In this document: piece after piece, positions 35,016 to 45,337 of the stretch | How positions within the stretch are numbered: the first letter of the stretch is position 1 | Layout of the letters: the number at the start of each line of letters is the position of its first letter | Origin: Massilia sp. Mn16-1_5 | GTDB lineage: Bacteria > Pseudomonadota > Gammaproteobacteria > Burkholderiales > Burkholderiaceae_D | Direction: 5' to 3' | Length of the DNA: 64,000 bases | Assembly: GCF_004798585.1 (NCBI RefSeq) | Contig: NZ_PPXQ01000007.1 | Coordinates: 62,001 to 126,000 of the forward strand | Notes under the pieces: generated by a model | What the model saw: the letters and a program-made list of their open reading frames with translations, nothing else | Told to the model about the DNA's origin: nothing | Database searches by the model: none | Translations under genes and position numbers: made by a program

Positions 35016-35106
35016 AGTCGCCGCTCATGGCCTGTCTCTGGTGGAGCAGGGGTTTCGCGGGACATGTCCCGCGCCTGCGGAACGGCCTGCCCTTGCAAGG
35101 GCAGGC
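35016..35106. repeat. Tail duplication of hprK and two perfect palindromes
   Basis: Reading on the minus strand, the end of hprK (codons for RQAMSGD and stop, at 35120-35140) recurs at 35016-35036, here also encoding RQAMSGD plus stop. Between the copies lie an 18-bp perfect palindrome CGCGGGACATGTCCCGCG (35056-35073) and a 22-bp one with arms GCCTGCCCTTG (35085-35106). The rest of the 214-base hprK-rapZ gap is unremarkable. Confidence 0.7.
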
Positions 35107-35119
35107 TCCTTGGCAACAT

Positions 35120-36055
35120 TCAATCGCCGCTCATCGCTTGACGTTGCCGCTCCATGAACTCCTGCAGCGTATCGATCCCGCGCAGTTGCAGGATCGTGTT
35201 GCGCACCGCGGCCTCGAGCAGCACCGCGATGTTGCGGCCGGCCGCGACGGGAATCACGACCTTGCGGATCGGCAGTCCCAGCACCTCTTCGGTCGGGAAG
35301 TGGAAGGGCAGGCGCTCGACTTCCTCGTCCAGCACGCCGCGTTTCACCAGGTGCACGATCAGCTTCAGCCGCATCTTGCGGCGCACGGCGGTCTCGCCGA
35401 AGATCGCCTTGATGTCCAAGAGGCCCAGGCCGCGCACTTCCAGCAGGTTCTGCAGCAGGGGCGGGCAGCGGCCCTCGATCATGTTCGGGGCGATGCGCGA
35501 GAATTCGACGGCATCGTCGGCGACCAGGCCGTGCGAGCGCGAGATCAGTTCCAGGCCCAGCTCGCTTTTGCCGAGGCCGGAGTCGCCGGTGATCAGCACG
35601 CCCACGCCGAGCACGTCCATGAAGACGCCGTGCATGATCACGCGCTGGGCCAGTTTCTTGGACAAATAGACGCGCAGGAAGTCGATCACCTGCGCCGCCG
35701 GCAGCGGGGTCGAGAACAGGGGAATGTTCTGCTCGTCGCAAATGGCGAGGATGTCGGGCGGGGTTTCCAGGCCCTGCGCGATGATCAGGGCCGGCGGGCC
35801 GCCGCCGATCAGTTCGCCGATCACGTGGCTGCGCGAACTCGATTTGAGGCGGTGGTAGTAGTTGAGTTCCTGATGTCCGAAGACCTGGATGCGGCCCGGG
35901 TGGATCAGGTTCAGGTGGCCGACCTGGTCGGCGGCCGAGGCGACGTCGCCGGAAATCAGCCGCTCGCCGCCGGGAAAGCCGGCGAACCAGCCCAGTTGCA
36001 GGCTGTCGCGGTTGTCGTCGTACAGCCTTTGGATGGTGAGCGGAGTCTGCAGCAT
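35120..36055 (-). CDS. hprK: HPr(Ser) kinase/phosphorylase
   Basis: Phosphorylates and dephosphorylates HPr on serine; in Betaproteobacteria it belongs to an incomplete PTS with regulatory roles. The 311-residue protein has the HprK N-domain, the P-loop GDSGLGKSE at residues 157-165 and the family signature around [16 protein letters not shown] with the catalytic region DDAVEFSRI. ptsN lies 43 bases upstream and rapZ downstream, all on this strand. The last codons are duplicated 85 bases downstream. Confidence 0.96.
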   Translation of the reverse strand: MLQTPLTIQRLYDDNRDSLQLGWFAGFPGGERLISGDVASAADQVGHLNLIHPGRIQVFGHQELNYYHRLKSSSRSHVIGELIGGGPPALIIAQGLETPPDILAICDEQNIPLFSTPLPAAQVIDFLRVYLSKKLAQRVIMHGVFMDVLGVGVLITGDSGLGKSELGLELISRSHGLVADDAVEFSRIAPNMIEGRCPPLLQNLLEVRGLGLLDIKAIFGETAVRRKMRLKLIVHLVKRGVLDEEVERLPFHFPTEEVLGLPIRKVVIPVAAGRNIAVLLEAAVRNTILQLRGIDTLQEFMERQRQAMSGD

Positions 36056-36098
36056 GGCGTAGGAAGTGTGAACACTCGGGGAGGAATCTCCCCCGAGT

Positions 36099-36581
36099 TT
36101 AACCCAAGGCCTGCAAGCTAGGTTGCCAGTTGATAATACGTTCGTGGATCGAGCGCGGGTCGGTATCGGTCGCCAGCGCCGTACGGATGGCTTCGTCCGA
36201 GAACAGTTCCGCGATTTCCGACAGGATCTCCAGGTGCTGCTGGGTCACGTGATCCGGGATGAGCAGGAAGAACAGCAGGCTGACCGGCTGGCCGTCCGGC
36301 GATTCGAAAGGAATCGGCGACTTCAGGCGCACGAAGGCGGCGATCGGCTGCTTCAGACTCTTGCTGCCCTTGATGCGCCCGTGCGGCACGGCGACTCCAT
36401 GGCCGAGACCGGTCGAACCGAGGCGCTCGCGCGCGAACAGGTTGTCGGTGACGGTCGAACGTGCGATCCCGCAGTTGTTCTCGAAAATCAGTCCGGCCTG
36501 TTCGAAGGCGCGCTTCTTGCTCGACACTTCGATGTCGAGCTGGACGTTATCGAGAGAGAGGATTTTGCTCAGATTGGTCAT
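36099..36581 (-). CDS. ptsN: PTS IIA-Ntr regulatory protein (PtsN)
   Basis: Phosphocarrier of the nitrogen-type PTS, regulating potassium transport, sigma-54-linked and carbon functions. The 160-residue IIA (fructose/mannitol-type) domain has the phosphorylated histidine in [10 protein letters not shown] (His67) and the supporting motif [18 protein letters not shown]. It starts an operon ptsN-hprK-rapZ on the minus strand. In many relatives the order is rpoN-hpf-ptsN-hprK-rapZ in one direction; here the last three genes are on the other strand relative to rpoN. Confidence 0.95.
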   Translation of the reverse strand: MTNLSKILSLDNVQLDIEVSSKKRAFEQAGLIFENNCGIARSTVTDNLFARERLGSTGLGHGVAVPHGRIKGSKSLKQPIAAFVRLKSPIPFESPDGQPVSLLFFLLIPDHVTQQHLEILSEIAELFSDEAIRTALATDTDPRSIHERIINWQPSLQALG

Positions 36582-36925
36582 TTCACGCTTTTCATGTTGC
36601 GGCGCACGAGGAGCCGACTTGCGGAGCGGAATTATAGGCCTGTTTCCTGGCCCTGTAATTCGATTTCGCGTCGGTATGCTACGCCTGTCGGCGGCCGATT
36701 TCGAGCTTTCAGCCAGCAGTGTCGTGAGCGCTGTTTGCGCTTACACAAGGGTCCACGCAATTTCCGCTACGAAAACCCATGCGCCTTGGATGAAACGGGG
36801 GAGAGACGACATATTCGCCGTGTTTTCCCCATATTTGCTTAAAAATTGTGCAGGCTGATCACGCGCTACGAGTGTTGTTTTTTCATCATTTTCTGTGGCT
36901 GGAAGGCGACAGAAAGACGAAGGTT
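36582..36925. other. Gap between ptsN and queF
   Basis: These 344 bases hold the ptsN upstream region. No gene with credible codon use, no RNA gene and no clear terminator was found. The segment 36800-36900 is relatively AT-rich. No promoter was firm enough to mark. Confidence 0.6.
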
Positions 36926-37756
36926 TTACTGGCGTGCGCCGCGCAAATTATGGGGCCGGCCCGTGCTGAAGTTCGCGCGCCAGGGATTGATGTCGAGCCC
37001 GCCGCGGCGGGTGTAGCGCGCATACACGGCCAGCTTGCTGGGCTTGCACTGGCGCAGGATGTCGATGAAGATGCGCTCGACACATTGCTCGTGGAATTCG
37101 TTGTGCTCGCGAAAGCCGATCAGGTAGCGCAATAGCCCTTCCTGGTCGATCTGCGGGCCGGCGTACTCGATCTGCACGCTGCCCCAGTCCGGCTGGCCGG
37201 TGACGAGGCAATTCGATTTCAGCAGGTTCGACACCAGGGTTTCCTCGACCGGCGCTTCCTCGAAATTAGCCGTGAGCAGGTGCGGCGCCGGCGCGTAATT
37301 GTCGATCTCGATGTCGAGGCGGTCCAGCGACAGGCCCTCGAGCTCGCCCATTTTCAGCTTGCCGAAGTGCTCCGGCTCGGTGAGCGTGATGTGGACCGGC
37401 GCGCCGAAGGCATTCGACAGGTCTGCGCGCAATAGAGAAAGCAATGCTTCGGGACCAGCCAGGCGGGTCTGGTTGAAGGAATTCAAATACAGTTTAAAAG
37501 ACTTCGATTCGACGATGTTCGGCGAATCGGCCGGCGCGCTGACGGTCGCGATCGCCACCTGCGGCTTGCCGCGCATGTTCAGCCACGACAATTCGTAGGC
37601 GTTCCAGATGTCCAGGCCGAAGAAGGGCAGCGTGCCCTGGATTTCCAGCTCGTCGCGCTTTTGCTGGCGCGGGATCGGGAACAGCAGCTCGGGGGCGTAC
37701 TGGGTCTGGTAGGCGGAGGATTTGCCGAGTGGCGATTGATCGGGGGTGTTATTCAT
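36926..37756 (-). CDS. queF: NADPH-dependent 7-cyano-7-deazaguanine reductase (type II QueF)
   Basis: Reduces preQ0 to preQ1 in queuosine synthesis. The 276-residue length indicates the two-domain type II (YqcD) class. The NADPH-binding QueF motif is [13 protein letters not shown], and the catalytic cysteine sits in [13 protein letters not shown], as expected in the second T-fold. The C-terminus [14 protein letters not shown] is typical. The ATG at 37756 ([14 protein letters not shown]) was chosen; 18 in-frame codons upstream start in a Pro/Arg-rich stretch. Other queuosine genes are not in the window. Confidence 0.95.
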   Translation of the reverse strand: MNNTPDQSPLGKSSAYQTQYAPELLFPIPRQQKRDELEIQGTLPFFGLDIWNAYELSWLNMRGKPQVAIATVSAPADSPNIVESKSFKLYLNSFNQTRLAGPEALLSLLRADLSNAFGAPVHITLTEPEHFGKLKMGELEGLSLDRLDIEIDNYAPAPHLLTANFEEAPVEETLVSNLLKSNCLVTGQPDWGSVQIEYAGPQIDQEGLLRYLIGFREHNEFHEQCVERIFIDILRQCKPSKLAVYARYTRRGGLDINPWRANFSTGRPHNLRGARQ

Positions 37757-37900
37757 GGGTCTCGTCTCGTGGGCCGGCGCTGCGAGGAGATGCCGGCCCG
37801 GCGGCGGCAAAGCGGCGTATCGTACACCTTTCCGCGGATGGGTGCGTGTCCGGTCCGCTTTGCGGCAAGAGACGCCGTGCGGTTTGCGAGAGCCGCATGA

Positions 37901-37988
37901 CGCGTGGGCATGCCCACCCTACGGTGCACCACTGTCGGTAGCAAGTTCATGGAACCGTAGCGTGGCGTAGGGTGGGCATGCCCACGCG
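37901..37988. repeat. Inverted pair of REP-like palindromes with conserved linker (inward GTAG)
   Basis: Copies at 37901-37922 (-) and 37967-37988 (+) each contain the perfect palindrome GTGGGCATGCCCAC with GTAG head and CGCG tail; the heads face each other. The 44-base linker resembles that of the pair at 45338-45431 (CACC-CT-TCGG ... GGAACC ... GTAGCGTG). The pair lies between queF and the 3' end of ilvA. Confidence 0.85.
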
Positions 37989-38013
37989 TTACGCACGTAT
38001 CACCCGGCCGACA

Positions 38014-39546
38014 TCACAAGAACAGCTTATAAACCGGATTCGCCGTCTCATCCCAATACCGGTACCCCAGCGTCGCCAGGAACTGCCGGAACTCGTCCAT
38101 CTCCCCGCTTGGCACCTGCAAGCCGACCAGGATGCGCCCCACGTCGCCGCCCTGGTTGCGATAGTGGAACAGCGAGATGTTCCAGTTCGGCGCCATGCTG
38201 TCGAGGAAACGCATCAGGGCGCCCGGGCGTTCGGGGAATTCGAAGCGGTACAGCAGCTCGTCGCGCGCCAGCGCACTCTTGCCGCCGACCAGGTGGCGCA
38301 CGTGCAGCTTGGCCAGTTCGTCGTGGGTGAGGTCGAGCGTGGCGAACTCGTGCTGCTCGAAGGTGTGGGCCAGCAGGCCCGACTCGCCCCGGCTGCCGAC
38401 CTGCACGCCGACGAACACATGCGCCTGGCGCTCGTCGCTGATGCGGTAGGTAAACTCGGTGACGTTGCGCGGACCAACTAATGAACAGAAACGCTTGAAA
38501 CTGCCGCGCTGCTCGGGGATCGTCACCGCGAACATGGCCTCCCTCGCTTCGCCCAGCTCGGCGCGTTCGGCCACGAAGCGCAGGCGATCGAAGTTCATGT
38601 TGGCGCCGCAGGCCACCGCCACCAGCGCTTCGTTCTTGATCGGCTGGCGCGCCATCTGCGAACGTTCGACGTAGGCCTTGGCGCCTGCCACGGCCAGGGC
38701 GCCGGCCGGTTCAAGGATGCTACGCGTGTCCTGGAACACGTCCTGGATCGCCGCGCAGATGGCGTCGGTGTCGACCAGGATGATCTCGTCCACGACTTCC
38801 TTCGCCACGCGGAAGGTCTCTTCGCCCACCAGGCGCACCGCGGTGCCGTCCGAGAACAGGCCGACGTCCGGCAGCGTGACGCGTTCGCCTGCTTTCAGAC
38901 TTTTCGCCATCGCATCCGAATCGATCGACTGCACGCCGATGATGCGGATGTCCGGCCGCACCGCTTTCACATAGGCGCCGATGCCCGAGATCAGGCCGCC
39001 GCCGCCGATGGCGACAAAGATCGCGTGGATCGGGCCGGAATGCTGGCGCAGGATCTCCATGCCGATCGTGCCCTGGCCGGCGATCACGTCCGGATCGTCG
39101 AAGGGGTGCACGAAAGTCAGCTTCTGCTCGCGCTCGAGCGTGATCGCGTGGTTGTAGGCATCGGTGTAGGAATCGCCGTGCAGCACGACTTCCACCGCAT
39201 TGCCGCCGCGCGCCTTGACAGCGTCGATCTTCACTTGCGGAGTGGTGGTCGGCATCACGATCAGGGCGCGGCAGCCGAGGCGGGCGGCGGACAGGGCCAC
39301 GCCTTGCGCATGGTTGCCGGCCGAGGCGCAGATCACGCCGCGCTTCAGGGCTTCCTGCGAGAGATGGGCCATCTTGTTGTAGGCGCCGCGCAGTTTAAAA
39401 CTGAACACGCTCTGCATGTCTTCGCGCTTGAAATAGATGCGGTTGCCGAAGCGCTGCGACAGGGTAGGAGCGAGTTCGAGCGGCGTTTCCTCGGCAACGT
39501 CGTAGACGCGCGCGGTGAGGATTTTCTTCAGGTAGTCGGTGCTCAT
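38014..39546 (-). CDS. ilvA: Threonine ammonia-lyase, biosynthetic
   Basis: PLP enzyme that deaminates threonine to 2-oxobutanoate, the first committed step to isoleucine. The 510-residue protein has the fold-type II catalytic domain with the PLP lysine in SFKLRGAYNK, ASAGNHAQGVA and the glycine loop IGGGGLISG, and C-terminal ACT-like regulatory domains (about residues 330-510; RGSFKRFCSLVG, ERPGALMRFLDSM), which give isoleucine feedback control. The ATG at 39546 (MSTDYLKKILTARV) matches the family; the frame is open far upstream without similarity. A REP-like pair follows its stop. Confidence 0.96.
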   Translation of the reverse strand: MSTDYLKKILTARVYDVAEETPLELAPTLSQRFGNRIYFKREDMQSVFSFKLRGAYNKMAHLSQEALKRGVICASAGNHAQGVALSAARLGCRALIVMPTTTPQVKIDAVKARGGNAVEVVLHGDSYTDAYNHAITLEREQKLTFVHPFDDPDVIAGQGTIGMEILRQHSGPIHAIFVAIGGGGLISGIGAYVKAVRPDIRIIGVQSIDSDAMAKSLKAGERVTLPDVGLFSDGTAVRLVGEETFRVAKEVVDEIILVDTDAICAAIQDVFQDTRSILEPAGALAVAGAKAYVERSQMARQPIKNEALVAVACGANMNFDRLRFVAERAELGEAREAMFAVTIPEQRGSFKRFCSLVGPRNVTEFTYRISDERQAHVFVGVQVGSRGESGLLAHTFEQHEFATLDLTHDELAKLHVRHLVGGKSALARDELLYRFEFPERPGALMRFLDSMAPNWNISLFHYRNQGGDVGRILVGLQVPSGEMDEFRQFLATLGYRYWDETANPVYKLFL

Positions 39547-39727
39547 GATCAAGAAAGGAGAGTGTGTGGCCAGTGTCCTGGTTCCTGTGACGCGAGACTG
39601 ATGACCGTGGCGGGTGACCGGGGCCGCAGTGCGACAGGAAGCTCCGGGTTGCAGAGGCAGCCTATCGTGTCGGGGCGATGTTTTTTCCTCATTATAATGG
39701 ACGCCTCCAACTCCCGAATCCTCACCG

Positions 39728-40231
39728 ATGATCGAAACCGCTGTCCTCTGGCTGCTCAAGGTCCTCGCCGCTCCCACAGTCGGGCTCACGTCGGTCTTCC
39801 TCATCGCATTCGTTTCCGCCACCCTGGTCCCGCTCGGCTCCGAGCCGGCTGTGTTCGCCGTGGTAAAAGCCAACGAGGCCATGTTCTGGCCGGCGATCCT
39901 CGTCGCCACCGTCGGCAATACCCTGGGCGGCGCCGTCGATTACCTGATCGGCTACCGCGCCAAGATCGCCTTTGCCCGCGAACGCCAGAGCCGCTGGTTC
40001 GGCTGGCTGGCAAAGTACGGCTCGAAGACCATGCTGCTGTCCTGGGTGCCGGGCATCGGCGATCCACTGTGCACGCTGGCCGGCTGGTTGCACCTGCCGT
40101 TCTGGCCGAGCGTGATGTACATGGCGATCGGGAAGTTCGGGCGCTATCTGACCATGACGGCGGCGCTGCTGTATGTGCCGGACGGATTCTGGAAACGGGT
40201 CGGCGACATGATCACGCAGATCACGGGATGA
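39728..40231 (+). CDS. YqaA-family membrane protein (VTT/SNARE-associated fold)
   Basis: A 167-residue integral membrane protein with about four hydrophobic segments. The segments FLIAFVSATLVPLGSEP, VATVGNTLGGAVDYLIGY and SWVPGIGDPLCTLAGWL match the YqaA branch of the DedA/VTT superfamily. Members of the wider family move lipids across membranes, but YqaA itself is not well characterised, so no substrate is given. It is divergent from ilvA, with about 180 bases between starts. Confidence 0.85.
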   Translation: MIETAVLWLLKVLAAPTVGLTSVFLIAFVSATLVPLGSEPAVFAVVKANEAMFWPAILVATVGNTLGGAVDYLIGYRAKIAFARERQSRWFGWLAKYGSKTMLLSWVPGIGDPLCTLAGWLHLPFWPSVMYMAIGKFGRYLTMTAALLYVPDGFWKRVGDMITQITG

Positions 40232-40288
40232 CTGCAATTCGGGCTGACTCGACGGTCGGCTTACTTTTGATGCCTGCAGCCACCTTTT

Positions 40289-40305
40289 TGCAAATCTAAT
40301 TTGCA
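40289..40305. promoter_or_regulatory. Candidate operator upstream of the DUF3683 oxidoreductase
   Basis: TGCAAAT, CTA, ATTTGCA: a perfect 7-bp inverted repeat. A further half-site CTTTGCAC follows at 40317-40324. The oxidoreductase starts 125 bases downstream. A dimeric regulator with an extra half-site is one reading. Confidence 0.45.
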
Positions 40306-40430
40306 CAGTAAGCCTTCTTTGCACATTTTGTTGCTTCTCGACTCGGCAGGAAACTGGCGCAGCCCAGCGTTGTGCGCCGCAATAAGCTAGAATGATTGTC
40401 CTTCGGGCCAGTCCAACGTCGATCTCATCC

Positions 40431-43400
40431 ATGAACGCCCCAGTACACATCCAGACCCTGCTCGCCGATAACGCACCGGCGCGCCTGCGCGAAATTCCCT
40501 ATAACTACACCTCGTTCTCGGACCGCGAAATCGTGATCCGCCTGCTCGGCGAGTCGTCCTGGCAGCTGCTCGACCAGCTGCGCGGTGCGCGCCAGACCGG
40601 GCGCTCCGCGCGCATGCTGTACGAGGTGCTGGGCGACATCTGGGTGGTGCGCAGGAATCCCTACCTGCAGGACGACATGCTGGACAACCCGAAGCGCAGA
40701 CAAAAGCTGATCGACGCCCTGCATCACCGCCTGGCCGAAGTCGACAAGCGCCGCCTGACGGTCGATAGCAGCGAAGGCGATGCCGACACCGCCGCCGCAC
40801 GCAGCGCCGCGGTCGAACAGCTGCTCGCCGCCGCACGCCAGGCCGTCGACGACTTCGGCCGCGAGTTCCGCGAGATGTACGACCTGCGCAAGAAGGCGAA
40901 ATCCGTCCTCGGCGCCTACACGGATAAACGCAACATCCGCTTCGACGGCATGCACCGCGTGTCGCACGTGACCGACGCCACCGACTGGCGCGTCGAATAT
41001 CCCTTCCTGGTCCTCGTCCCGGACAGCGAGGAAGAGATGGCCGGCCTGGTCAAAGGCTGTATCGAGCTGGGATTGACCATCATCCCGCGCGGCGGCGGCA
41101 CCGGCTACACGGGCGGCGCGATTCCGCTGACGAACATGTCGGCCGTGATCAATACGGAAAAGCTGATCGGCCTGGGCGAAGTCGAGATGACGCGCCTGCC
41201 GGGTGTGGACCGCGAGTACGCGACCATCCATACCGGCGCCGGCGTCGTCACCCAGCGCGTCTCGCAGGCCGCCGAAAAGGCCGGCTTCGTGTTCGCGGTC
41301 GACCCGACCTCGGCCCACGCCTCCTGCATCGGCGGGAACATCGCGATGAACGCGGGCGGCAAGAAGGCGGTGTTGTGGGGCACGGCGCTGGACAACCTGG
41401 CCTCATGGCGCATGGTCGATCCGAACGGCGACTGGTTAGAGGTCACGCGCCTCGAGCACAACCTGGGCAAGATCCACGACGCGCCGACCGCCGTTTTCAA
41501 ACTCGAATGGACGCACCCGAGCGTCAAAGGCGCGCCGCGCGGCGAGCCTTTCCGCACCGAGACGCTCACGATTGAGGGCCGCAAGTTCCGCAAGGAAGGC
41601 CTGGGCAAGGACGTCACCGACAAATTCCTGTCCGGCCTGCCGGGCATCCAGAAAGAGGGCACCGACGGCCTGATCACGTCAAGCCGCTGGATCCTCCATA
41701 AAATGCCGAAGTTCACGCGCACCGTGGCGCTGGAGTTCTTCGGCCAGGCGCGCGATGCGATTCCATCGATCGTCGAGATCAAGGATTACCTCGATTCGCT
41801 GCCAAAGAACGGCAAGCCGGAATTCGAGACCCTGCGTCTCGCCGGCCTCGAACATTTGGATGAGCGCTACCTGCGCGCGGTCGGCTATGCCACCAAATCC
41901 AAGCGCGGCACGCTGCCTAAAATGGCGCTGTTCGGCGACATCGTCGGCGACGACGAGAACGCGGTCGCCATGGCCGCCTCGGAAGTGGTGCGCATCGCGA
42001 ACACCCGCGTCGGCGAAGGTTTTGTCGCCGTCAGCGCCGAAGCCCGTAAAAAATTCTGGCTCGACCGCGCCCGTACCGCGGCCATCGCGCGCCACACCAA
42101 CGCCTTTAAAATCAACGAGGACGTCGTCATCCCATTGAACCGGATGGGCGAGTACACCGACGGCATCGAGCGCATCAACGTCGAGCTGTCGATCAAGAAC
42201 AAGCTGCAGCTGGCAAGCGAACTGCATACCTACCTGTCGGGCGGCCACCTGCCGCTCGAGAAGAGCGACGACGCCACCGGCGACACGGTCGCGCGCGACG
42301 AGATCATGGGAGACCGGCCGGAGCAGGCCGTGGCCCTGGTCGAAGCCGTGCAGGCGCGCTGGAACTACGTGCTGGCCAACCTGGACCAGAAGCTGGTCGC
42401 CATCCACTACCAGCTCGATGAACTCGGCCTCGGCCATCTGTCTTCCACCTTCGACCTGCGTATCGGCCAACAGCCGGACGCCACCCTGTTCGACGTGGTG
42501 CAGGACCATACGCTGCGCATCTCCTGGAAAGCGGACCTGCGCGCACCGCTGCGCCAGATCTTCAATGGCGCGGCGTATAAATGCATCCTCGACGAGACGA
42601 CTGCGATCCACAAGCGCGTGCTGCGTTCGCGCGTCTTCGTGGCGCTGCACATGCACGCCGGCGACGGCAACGTGCACACGAACCTTCCGGTGAACTCGGA
42701 CGACTACGCGATGCTGCAGGACGCCCATAAAGCCGTCGAGCGCATCATGAAGCTGGCCCGTTCGCTGGACGGCGTGATCTCGGGCGAACACGGCATCGGC
42801 ATCACCAAGCTCGAATTCCTCACGGACGACGAGATCCAGGACTTCCGCGACTACAAGCTGCGCGTCGACCCGGAAGGCCGCTTCAACAAGGGCAAGCTGC
42901 TGAACCTGAAGGAAGCCCACGCCGACCTGCGCAACGCCTACACGCCCTCGTTTGGCCTGATGGGCCACGAGTCGCTGATCATGCAGCAGAGCGACATCGG
43001 CGAGATCGCCAATTCGATCAAGGACTGCCTGCGCTGTGGTAAATGCAAGCCGGTCTGCACGACGCACGTGCCGCAGTCGAACATGCTGTACTCGCCGCGC
43101 GACAAGATCCTCGCGACGTCGGCCTTGATCGAAGCCTTCCTGTATGAGGAGCAGACCCGCCGCGGCGTCTCGATCCGCCACTGGGAAGAGTTCGAGGACG
43201 TGTCGGACCACTGCACCGTCTGCCACAAGTGCGTGACCCCGTGCCCGGTGAACATCGACTTCGGCGACGTCTCGATGAACATGCGTAACCTGCTGCGCAA
43301 GATGGACAAGCGCAGCTTCAAGCCGGCCAACCGCGCGGCCATGTTCTTCCTGAACGCGACCGATCCGACCACCATCAACGCCACGCGCAAGGCCATGGTC

Positions 43401-44438
43401 GGCGTCGGCTTCAAGGCCCAGCGCCTCGGCAACAGCATCCTCAAAAAATTCGCCAAGGAGCAGACCGCGGCGCCGCCGCCGACCACCGGCAAGCCGCCGG
43501 TGCGCGAGCAGGTCATCCACTTCATCAACAAGAAGATGCCGGGGAACCTGCCGAAGAAGACGGCGCGCGCGCTGCTTGACATCGAGGACGACAAGGTCAT
43601 CCCGATCATCCGCAATCCGAAGGCGACCAATGCCGACAGCGAAGCCGTGTTCTACTTCCCCGGCTGCGGTTCCGAGCGCCTGTTCTCGCAGGTGGGCCTG
43701 GCCACGCAGGCCATGCTGTGGGAAGTGGGCGTGCAGACCGTGCTGCCGCCGGGTTACCTGTGCTGCGGCTATCCGCAGCGCGGCGCCGGCCAGTACGACA
43801 AGGCCGACAAGATGATGACGGATAACCGCGTGCTGTTCCACCGCATGGCGAACACCCTGAACTACCTCGACATCAAGACGGTCCTCGTTTCGTGCGGAAC
43901 CTGTTACGACCAATTGGCGACCTATGAATTCGAGAAGATCTTCCCGGGCTGCCGCATCATGGACATCCACGAATACCTGCTGGAGAAGGGCGTCAAGCTC
44001 GAAGGCGTGGAGGGTACGCGCTACATGTACCACGACCCTTGCCACACGCCGATGAAGATGCAGGATTCGGTCAAGACCGTGAACGCGCTGGTGAGCACCT
44101 TCGACAATGTCAAAATCGAAAAGAACGAGCGCTGCTGCGGCGAGTCGGGCACCTTTGCCGTGACGCGTCCGGACATCGCCACCCAGGTCCGCTACCGCAA
44201 GGAAGGCGAGATGGAAAAGGGCGCGGCGAAACTGCGCGAAGACGGCTTCGAGGGCGAGGTCAAAGTGCTGACCAGCTGCCCGTCCTGCCTGCAGGGCCTG
44301 TCGCGCTACAACGGCGATTCGAAAACCACGGCCGACTACATCGTGGTCGAGATCGCAAAGCACCTGCTGGGCGAGAACTGGCTGCCGGATTACGTGGCGC
44401 GCGCCAACAACGGCGGTATCGAACGGGTGCTGGTATGA
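40431..44438 (+). CDS. Large FAD-binding/4Fe-4S oxidoreductase with DUF3683 (D-lactate-dehydrogenase-like)
   Basis: A 1335-residue fusion. The order is an N-terminal DUF3683 region (about 1-140), an FAD-binding PCMH domain (about 180-400; [21 protein letters not shown]), an FAD-oxidase C-terminal domain (about 590-850; [34 protein letters not shown]), a two-cluster ferredoxin domain ([11 protein letters not shown] from Cys866; [13 protein letters not shown] from Cys928), and CCG domains at the end ([18 protein letters not shown]). This resembles a D-lactate/glycolate-type dehydrogenase joined to GlpC-like electron transfer. The electron donor is probably a 2-hydroxyacid. The ATG at 40431 is used; an in-frame ATG at 40392 lies in the promoter region. 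Its stop overlaps the HIT gene by four bases. Confidence 0.9.
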   Translation: MNAPVHIQTLLADNAPARLREIPYNYTSFSDREIVIRLLGESSWQLLDQLRGARQTGRSARMLYEVLGDIWVVRRNPYLQDDMLDNPKRRQKLIDALHHRLAEVDKRRLTVDSSEGDADTAAARSAAVEQLLAAARQAVDDFGREFREMYDLRKKAKSVLGAYTDKRNIRFDGMHRVSHVTDATDWRVEYPFLVLVPDSEEEMAGLVKGCIELGLTIIPRGGGTGYTGGAIPLTNMSAVINTEKLIGLGEVEMTRLPGVDREYATIHTGAGVVTQRVSQAAEKAGFVFAVDPTSAHASCIGGNIAMNAGGKKAVLWGTALDNLASWRMVDPNGDWLEVTRLEHNLGKIHDAPTAVFKLEWTHPSVKGAPRGEPFRTETLTIEGRKFRKEGLGKDVTDKFLSGLPGIQKEGTDGLITSSRWILHKMPKFTRTVALEFFGQARDAIPSIVEIKDYLDSLPKNGKPEFETLRLAGLEHLDERYLRAVGYATKSKRGTLPKMALFGDIVGDDENAVAMAASEVVRIANTRVGEGFVAVSAEARKKFWLDRARTAAIARHTNAFKINEDVVIPLNRMGEYTDGIERINVELSIKNKLQLASELHTYLSGGHLPLEKSDDATGDTVARDEIMGDRPEQAVALVEAVQARWNYVLANLDQKLVAIHYQLDELGLGHLSSTFDLRIGQQPDATLFDVVQDHTLRISWKADLRAPLRQIFNGAAYKCILDETTAIHKRVLRSRVFVALHMHAGDGNVHTNLPVNSDDYAMLQDAHKAVERIMKLARSLDGVISGEHGIGITKLEFLTDDEIQDFRDYKLRVDPEGRFNKGKLLNLKEAHADLRNAYTPSFGLMGHESLIMQQSDIGEIANSIKDCLRCGKCKPVCTTHVPQSNMLYSPRDKILATSALIEAFLYEEQTRRGVSIRHWEEFEDVSDHCTVCHKCVTPCPVNIDFGDVSMNMRNLLRKMDKRSFKPANRAAMFFLNATDPTTINATRKAMVGVGFKAQRLGNSILKKFAKEQTAAPPPTTGKPPVREQVIHFINKKMPGNLPKKTARALLDIEDDKVIPIIRNPKATNADSEAVFYFPGCGSERLFSQVGLATQAMLWEVGVQTVLPPGYLCCGYPQRGAGQYDKADKMMTDNRVLFHRMANTLNYLDIKTVLVSCGTCYDQLATYEFEKIFPGCRIMDIHEYLLEKGVKLEGVEGTRYMYHDPCHTPMKMQDSVKTVNALVSTFDNVKIEKNERCCGESGTFAVTRPDIATQVRYRKEGEMEKGAAKLREDGFEGEVKVLTSCPSCLQGLSRYNGDSKTTADYIVVEIAKHLLGENWLPDYVARANNGGIERVLV

Positions 44439-44857
44439 CGAACTGCGAGCTGTGCGTCCTGGACGTGCCGACCGTTGTCGCCAACGACAAGTTCGCGGTC
44501 ATCATCGTCGACGACGCCAACTACCCGGGCTTTTGCCGCGTCATCTGGCGCGAGCACGTGCGCGAGATGAGCGATTTAAAACGCGAAGACCGCCTGCTGC
44601 TGAACGAGGCCGTGTACGAGCTGGAGCAAGCCGTGCGCGAGGTGATGGCGCCGCATAAAATCAACGTGGCCAGTCTCGGCAACGTCGTGCCGCACCTGCA
44701 CTGGCACGTGATCCCGCGCTACACTGACGACGCGCACTTCCCGGCGCCCGTATGGGCGAACGCCGTGCGCGAGACGGACGCCGCCGTGCTCGACGCGCGG
44801 CGCGCCTTGTTGCCGCAGCTGGCTGACGCCATCGCGCGGCGTTTTAATCGAACCTGA
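44435..44857 (+). CDS. HIT-family protein
   Basis: A 140-residue nucleotide-binding protein. The histidine triad is HLHWHV (His87, His89, His91), preceded by the usual beta-strand [12 protein letters not shown]. It begins inside the oxidoreductase gene by an ATGA overlap, so translation is coupled. HIT enzymes hydrolyse nucleotide-phosphoramide or related bonds; the physiological substrate is not known. It is followed by the DUF971 gene after six bases. The N-terminal C-x-x-C (CELC) is a common feature of this branch. Confidence 0.93.
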   Translation: MTNCELCVLDVPTVVANDKFAVIIVDDANYPGFCRVIWREHVREMSDLKREDRLLLNEAVYELEQAVREVMAPHKINVASLGNVVPHLHWHVIPRYTDDAHFPAPVWANAVRETDAAVLDARRALLPQLADAIARRFNRT

Positions 44858-44863
44858 ACCACC

Positions 44864-45286
44864 ATGCCGATCCCGACCGAACTCACCGTCCATCAAAAAT
44901 CCCGCCTGCTCGATATCGCCTTTGACGACGGGCGTGCCTTCTCGATTCCCTTCGAACTGATGCGCGTGTACTCGCCTTCGGCCGACGTGAAGGGCCACGG
45001 CCCGGGCCAGGAAACCCTGCAGGTCGGCAAGCGCGAAGTCGGCATCCGTGGCGTCGAGCCGGTCGGGAATTATGCGGTGAAGCCGCTGTTCACCGACGGT
45101 CACGAGAGCGGCATTTTTACCTGGGATTACCTGTACAAGCTGGGGAATGAACACGACGCGCTGTGGCAGGACTACATGAATCGCCTGCACGCGGCCGGCT
45201 TCGAAGGCGACAGCGGACGCGAGCCGGGAACGGTGCTGCCGGGCGCGCAGCCGCGCGGCGGCGTTTGCGGCGGCCATAGTCACTGA
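44864..45286 (+). CDS. DUF971/gamma-butyrobetaine-hydroxylase-like N-terminal domain protein
   Basis: A 140-residue protein with the GBBH-like N-terminal domain (VHQKSRLLDIAFDDGRAFSIPFELMRVYSPSA in consecutive parts; the later PLFTDGHESGIFTWDYLY). The glycine/histidine tail ends GVCGGHSH and might bind metal. In Betaproteobacteria it normally precedes ubiE and may assist Fe-S or quinone functions, but this is inference from gene order. Here ubiE lies 3.1 kb further on, beyond a cold-shock gene and a histidine kinase on the other strand. Confidence 0.9.
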   Translation: MPIPTELTVHQKSRLLDIAFDDGRAFSIPFELMRVYSPSADVKGHGPGQETLQVGKREVGIRGVEPVGNYAVKPLFTDGHESGIFTWDYLYKLGNEHDALWQDYMNRLHAAGFEGDSGREPGTVLPGAQPRGGVCGGHSH

Positions 45287-45337
45287 TTGCATGGGCTTGT
45301 GGCGCTGTGGCGTCGGGCGTTCTTGGTTCGTTTGATC

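Noticed and set aside
41679..44363. An 894-codon minus-strand frame across the DUF3683 oxidoreductase.
   Set aside because: It overlaps a multi-domain enzyme with conserved motifs, has no motifs of its own and looks like a codon-bias shadow.
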